The notes beneath the pieces are model-generated. The model saw only the letters and a program-made list of their open reading frames with translations, did no database searches and was not told the DNA's origin. Of a stretch of DNA of 64,000 nt, positions 59,260 through 64,000 are shown one piece after another. This DNA is from an uncultured Chitinophaga sp. (GTDB lineage Bacteria; Bacteroidota; Bacteroidia; Chitinophagales; Chitinophagaceae), in assembly GCF_902168175.1 (NCBI RefSeq), contig NZ_CABHOU010000054.1:62001-126000 (forward strand), read 5' to 3'. Positions within the stretch are counted from its first letter, which is position 1; the number at the start of each line of letters is the position of its first letter. The position numbers were made by a program, and so were the translations under genes.

Positions 59260-59769
59260 ATGAGCGTACTGTTTAAAAATATTATCCGCTTTGTGCTGCT
59301 GCTGATGTTGCAGGTACTGGTGCTTAACCAGGTACTCATTCATCAGCTGGTAAACCCTTATATCTACATGTTATTTATCCTGCTGCTGCCCTTTAACCTG
59401 CCAAGGCCGGCGGTGCAGCTGTTAGGACTGTTACTGGGCCTTACGCTTGATATGTTTATGGATACGATGGGCCTGCATGCAGCAGCCTGTGTGTTTATCG
59501 CATATCTCCGCCCGTTTATCCTCAATGTACTATCTCCCCAGGGTGGTTTTGAGGTAACGCAGAAAACACCGTCCATCACAAGTATGGGTACTTCGCAGTT
59601 TGCTATTTATGTTTCTATACTGGTGTTGTTGCACAACATCGTTTATTTCTTACTGGAAGTTTTCGGTTTCGCCAACCCTTTTTACCTGTTGTTGAAAATG
59701 CTCGCAAGTACAGCCGCCAGTTTGGTGCTTATACTTATTTACGAGTTACTTTTCTTCGCCAGGAAGTAG
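59260..59769 (+). CDS. mreD: Rod shape-determining protein MreD
   Basis: 169-aa polytopic membrane protein in mreB-mreC-X-pbp2-rodA order. Confidence 0.8.
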   Translation: MSVLFKNIIRFVLLLMLQVLVLNQVLIHQLVNPYIYMLFILLLPFNLPRPAVQLLGLLLGLTLDMFMDTMGLHAAACVFIAYLRPFILNVLSPQGGFEVTQKTPSITSMGTSQFAIYVSILVLLHNIVYFLLEVFGFANPFYLLLKMLASTAASLVLILIYELLFFARK

Positions 59770-59850
59770 AATGTTAAATGCAAGTGAAAGCAGCCCGACC
59801 GCTGCCCGTTATTTTGTATATTCGTTTCATTAGCCTGCAGTTTACAGTCC

Positions 59851-61827
59851 ATGTCCGTTTATAATCAGCCCAGACAAAGAGTCATCCAGATGATCATCCT
59901 TGGGATGGTAGCACTTATCGTGGTGAGGTTATGTTACCTCCAGCTGGTTGATAAGAAGTATTCTAAACTTGCCGACGCCAATGCGGTGTTGCGCAAAGTG
60001 GTGTATCCCGACCGTGGCATCATCTACGACCGGAAAGGGCGCAGTGTGTTAGGCAATGATGCCCTGTACGACCTTGTCGTAACACCTGCCAACGTTAAAA
60101 GAATTGATACCACTTACCTCTGCCAGTTACTTCAGATCGATAAAGATGAATTTATCCGCCGGATAGGCGATGCTATACGTAAGAATGGCCGTGTAAGGCA
60201 AACTGTGTTTTACCCGCTGATGCCGCCCGATATGTACGGCAAACTGCAGGAAAGCATGTACCTGTTTCAGCCGGGCTTCGAGCTGGTATTAAGACCAGTA
60301 CGTTCTTACCCTTACCATGCCGCCGCCAACATCCTCGGGTACATTGCGGAAGTACCGCCTTATATGCTCGACGATTCGTTGCAACGCTGGGCCGATTACT
60401 CCATGGGCGATTTCATTGGCCGTACCGGTCTGGAGAGTTCTTATGAAAAAGTATTAATGGGCCAAAGGGGGATACAATACCTGGTGAAAGATAACCTCAA
60501 CCGTCCGCAGGGCCCTCTCGAAAACGGAGAGTTCGATACCGCGGCAGTCGCCGGTAAAAACCTGCGCTTATCCCTCGATATAGAACTACAGGCCCTGGGC
60601 GAAAAGTTCCTGAAAAACAAGATCGGCAGTATCGTGGCCATCGACCCGCAAACGGGTGGTATACTGGCCATGGTGAGTGGACCTACCTTTGATCCAAACC
60701 TGCTTACCGGCTCAATGGGCCGTAAGAACTTCAATAAACTGTTTGTGGATACGGTGTACCCTATGTTGAACAGGGGGATGCAGGCGATTTATCCGCCGGG
60801 TTCGTCCATGAAGCCACTTACGGCATTGATGGCGCTGGATGAAGGGGTAATCACCAAAGACTTCGGTTTTCCCTGTCACGGGGGATATGTGAACTGTGGA
60901 CGCTTAATTAAATGTACGCACCATAATCCCGGACACGCGGCTAACCTGCGCCTGGCGATCGCTAACTCCTGTAACGCCTATTTCGTACACCTTTACCGCC
61001 TGGCCGTAGACGCACCTAAGTGGGGTGGCGTTAAAAAAGGACACCAGAAGTGGTGGGGGTATATGCGCGATTTCGGGCTGGGACATCCGCTCGGTGTTGA
61101 TGTACCTGGTGAGTATCCGGGCCGTGTGGCCGACACTGTACGTATTAACCGCCTGTACAACGGTTACTGGAACTCCTGTAGTGAATTGTATGTGGGTATG
61201 GGGCAGGGTAACGTATCAACCACCCCGCTGCAAATGGCCAATGCCATGTGTATTATTGCGAACAAAGGCTCGTACTACATCCCGCACTTCGTAGAAAGTA
61301 TAGATGGCGATAAGTCGGACATACTCAAAAAATATAAAGAAAAACATAAGGTAGCCAATGTGTCTGACGATGCTTACGAGTCGGTAACACTCGGTATGGC
61401 GGACGTAATTACCAGTGGTACAGGTCGTGTTGCCGCTATCGATGGGATAGAGGTATGTGGTAAAACCGGTACTGCCGAAAACCAGGCTAAGATTAACGGT
61501 GTACTTACCAAACTGAAAGACCACTCGGTGTTCGTTTGTTTTGCTCCCCGTGTAAACCCGAAAATTGCGGTTTGTGTAATCATCGAGAACGGTGGTTTCG
61601 GTGCCACCTACGCCGCGCCAATTGCCAGCCTGATGATGGAGAAATATCTTAATGATACCATCGCTATGACGCCCAAACGCCAGGCGATGATGCAAAAGAT
61701 GTTTGCCGATAATACCATGTCTCCAGCCCTCCGTGAAAAATCGAAACTGGACTCAATGAATAGCGCCTACGCTGGCTCCGGCCATTTTGGCATCGATAAC
61801 AGGGGAAGATTTATACTGAATCAATAA
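59851..61827 (+). CDS. mrdA: Penicillin-binding protein 2
   Basis: YPPGSSMKPLTALMALDEG (SxxK), ANSCNAYF (SxN), CGKTGTAENQ (KTG). Confidence 0.96.
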   Translation: MSVYNQPRQRVIQMIILGMVALIVVRLCYLQLVDKKYSKLADANAVLRKVVYPDRGIIYDRKGRSVLGNDALYDLVVTPANVKRIDTTYLCQLLQIDKDEFIRRIGDAIRKNGRVRQTVFYPLMPPDMYGKLQESMYLFQPGFELVLRPVRSYPYHAAANILGYIAEVPPYMLDDSLQRWADYSMGDFIGRTGLESSYEKVLMGQRGIQYLVKDNLNRPQGPLENGEFDTAAVAGKNLRLSLDIELQALGEKFLKNKIGSIVAIDPQTGGILAMVSGPTFDPNLLTGSMGRKNFNKLFVDTVYPMLNRGMQAIYPPGSSMKPLTALMALDEGVITKDFGFPCHGGYVNCGRLIKCTHHNPGHAANLRLAIANSCNAYFVHLYRLAVDAPKWGGVKKGHQKWWGYMRDFGLGHPLGVDVPGEYPGRVADTVRINRLYNGYWNSCSELYVGMGQGNVSTTPLQMANAMCIIANKGSYYIPHFVESIDGDKSDILKKYKEKHKVANVSDDAYESVTLGMADVITSGTGRVAAIDGIEVCGKTGTAENQAKINGVLTKLKDHSVFVCFAPRVNPKIAVCVIIENGGFGATYAAPIASLMMEKYLNDTIAMTPKRQAMMQKMFADNTMSPALREKSKLDSMNSAYAGSGHFGIDNRGRFILNQ

Positions 61828-61833
61828 CGAGAA

Positions 61834-63120
61834 ATGAACCGCTCACAACCTAAATTAACACAGGGTATCGACTGGCCTATTCTGGGCCTCTACTTCGCAT
61901 TGGTATGCATTGGTCTGATGGCCATCTTTGCTGCCGAACACCGCGATGGCGATAATGTCTGGAATAACATTATTACCCTGAATAAAAACTATGCACGCCA
62001 GCTCATGTGGCTTGGAGTTTCCCTTGCTCTCGCTACGATCATATGGCTGATGGACAGTAAGTTTTTTACGGCTACGGCTAACCTGTTGTATGCATTCGGT
62101 ATCCTTTTACTCTTATTGGTACTTGCTATCGGGCAGGATGTGAAAGGTTCGCACTCCTGGCTGAATGTAGGCTCGTTCAGGTTTCAGCCCGCGGAGCTTA
62201 CAAAGTTGTTCACCAACCTGGCCCTGGCCAAATACCTCTCATCGCTGGAAACTGATTTTACCAAACTGCGTCCACGGCTTATTGCAGCCGCTATTGCCCT
62301 GTTACCCTGCGCCATTACCATATTGCAGGACGAAACCGGGTTGGCGCTCGTATATTTTTCTTTCTTCCTGGTAATGTATCGCGAAGGTTTGCCTTCGGTA
62401 TTACTCGTTATTGCATTCTCTGCTATCGTGCTGGTATTGTCGGCACTATTGGTTGATAACAAGATATTATTTATCATTTTCACCGTCATCGCCGGCCTGG
62501 TCATCTACTTCGCGCGGCGGGAAATAAGACGGAAGAAATCGCGCCTGTTCACGATTGTGGGTATCTGGGCTTTTTGCTCCATATTCGTAGTGTTCGTAGT
62601 GCCCTACGCTTTTACCAAAGTGTTGAAGGACTACCAGGTGAAACGTATTAACGTAATGCTGGGAAAGGAAAACGATCCCAAAGCTACCTATAACACCCGC
62701 CAGAGTATTATCGCTATTGGTTCCGGTGGTCTGTTCGGTAAAGGATACCTGAAAGGCACACAAACCCGGTTCGACTTCGTACCAGAACAGAGTACGGACT
62801 TTATTTTCTGTACCATCGGCGAGGACTTTGGTTTTGTTGGTTCCGTTATTTTTATTGGCCTTTATGTGGCCCTGCTCTTACGGATCATTCTCATCGCAGA
62901 GCGACAGCGATCGACATTCAGCCGAGTCTATGCGTACGGGGTGGCCTGTATCATCTTTTTTCACCTGGCCATTAACCTGGCCATGACCATCGGTTTGGCG
63001 CCGGTAATCGGTATTCCCCTGCCATTGGTGAGTTACGGTGGGTCTTCGCTTATGACGTTTACGATGCTTCTCTTCATCATGCTGCGGCTCGATGCCGACA
63101 GGCAGATGGTGTTACGCTAG
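61834..63120 (+). CDS. rodA: Rod shape-determining protein RodA (SEDS family)
   Basis: LNVGSFRFQPAELTKLFTNLALAKYL, FVPEQSTDFIFCTIGEDFGFVGS, GIPLPLVSYGGSSLMTFTMLLFIM. Confidence 0.96.
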   Translation: MNRSQPKLTQGIDWPILGLYFALVCIGLMAIFAAEHRDGDNVWNNIITLNKNYARQLMWLGVSLALATIIWLMDSKFFTATANLLYAFGILLLLLVLAIGQDVKGSHSWLNVGSFRFQPAELTKLFTNLALAKYLSSLETDFTKLRPRLIAAAIALLPCAITILQDETGLALVYFSFFLVMYREGLPSVLLVIAFSAIVLVLSALLVDNKILFIIFTVIAGLVIYFARREIRRKKSRLFTIVGIWAFCSIFVVFVVPYAFTKVLKDYQVKRINVMLGKENDPKATYNTRQSIIAIGSGGLFGKGYLKGTQTRFDFVPEQSTDFIFCTIGEDFGFVGSVIFIGLYVALLLRIILIAERQRSTFSRVYAYGVACIIFFHLAINLAMTIGLAPVIGIPLPLVSYGGSSLMTFTMLLFIMLRLDADRQMVLR

Positions 63121-63317
63121 TAACGCCCCTCGGTCTATCCGGTTTTTTTGTTCGTATCCGGCTATAATCAACCCGCAAAGGGTTATCTGGCGTGGCCGGA
63201 TTTAAGTCCGATTTCATAAGCGTGTGTGCAGGCTCCGGTGACTTCCATTGATAACAAAGAACGGTTTACGTTGGGTCGATAAACCACTTCGGTGAAAAGC
63301 CGTATTTTTGCAGCAGC

Positions 63318-64000
63318 ATGGCACGAATCATACCACTCTCGGAAGGAAGTTTTACAGTTGACGGAACAAAGGCTTTTGTTCCTTATAACACCAGTAAGGA
63401 TACGATGCAACAACGGGGCCCCGGCGCGTTGTTGGTGGAAATTCAACCTTTCCTCGTTATTACAGATAAGGACTACCTGCTCTGCGATACCGGCCTCGGT
63501 TTCCGCAACAGTAACGGCATCCTGCAACTGCATCAGAACCTGATCGACAATGGAATTAATCCGCTGGAGATCACGAAGGTGCTGATGAGCCACCTGCATA
63601 AAGACCATGCCGGCGGGGTTACTGTACAGGACCCGGTTACGGGCGAACGTACACTCAGCTTTCCACACGCCACTTATTATGTGAACACACGCGAAATGGC
63701 TTATGCCATTGAGCAGGACGGCAAATCGTACCACGCAGAGGAAGTAGACCAGTTGCAAAAGCGCGATAACGTAGTGTTTATCGATGGCAATGGTACCATA
63801 GATGGTTATATACATTATGAATTCACTGGCGGCCACTGCCCCTATCACCAGGCATTTTTGATAGATGATGGCGAGGATAAGGTGTTTTTTGGTGGCGATG
63901 TTACCCCGCAGTTATCACAAATGCGCAGCCGTTTTATTGCCAAATACGATTACGATGGAAAGCTGAGCATGGAATTGCGCCAGCAGTTCATTGAACGTGG
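63318..64000 (+). CDS. MBL-fold metallo-hydrolase, C-terminus beyond window
   Basis: MARIIPLSEGSFTVDGTKAFVPYNTSKDTMQQ..., VLMSHLHKDHAGGV (HxHxDH-type), GGHCPYHQAFLIDDG. Confidence 0.85.
   Translation, partial: MARIIPLSEGSFTVDGTKAFVPYNTSKDTMQQRGPGALLVEIQPFLVITDKDYLLCDTGLGFRNSNGILQLHQNLIDNGINPLEITKVLMSHLHKDHAGGVTVQDPVTGERTLSFPHATYYVNTREMAYAIEQDGKSYHAEEVDQLQKRDNVVFIDGNGTIDGYIHYEFTGGHCPYHQAFLIDDGEDKVFFGGDVTPQLSQMRSRFIAKYDYDGKLSMELRQQFIER

Noticed and set aside
63183-63848. 221-aa minus-strand ORF at the right end
   Set aside because: Opposite strand encodes an MBL-fold protein with an intact HxHxDH-like motif

Overview
This is a 64 kb chromosomal window from a Bacteroidota genome, probably Chitinophagaceae-like; that placement is inferred from Gld gliding genes, a murF-alr fusion, TAnnTTTG-type promoters and protein flavour. 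Most of it is conserved housekeeping sequence: gltX, glnS, fumC, ansA, lspA, murF-alr, murF, nadE, serS, purD, the mreBCD-pbp2-rodA block, gldF/gldG/gldB, a tRNA-Ser(GGA), and peptide transporters. The most interesting coding locus is 30457-35263. It holds two paralogous secreted pilin-like proteins, a PapD-like periplasmic chaperone that overlaps one pilin by ATGA, and a divergent 923-aa outer-membrane barrel protein with a C-terminal SdrD-B/carboxypeptidase-regulatory-like part. Together they look like an atypical chaperone-usher fibre system. A rifampin-phosphotransferase (Rph)-like ATP-grasp/swivelling-His enzyme lies at 3071-5662. Several intergenic regions carry dispersed repeats: GCGGTGTATACA-type motifs (including a short ~37-bp-period array at 8790-8964), REP-like CCGTTG...CAACGG palindromes, and a 62-bp repeat shared by the 20.7 kb and 45.4 kb gaps. 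No CRISPR array, rRNA, prophage, transposase or recognised defence island was seen.
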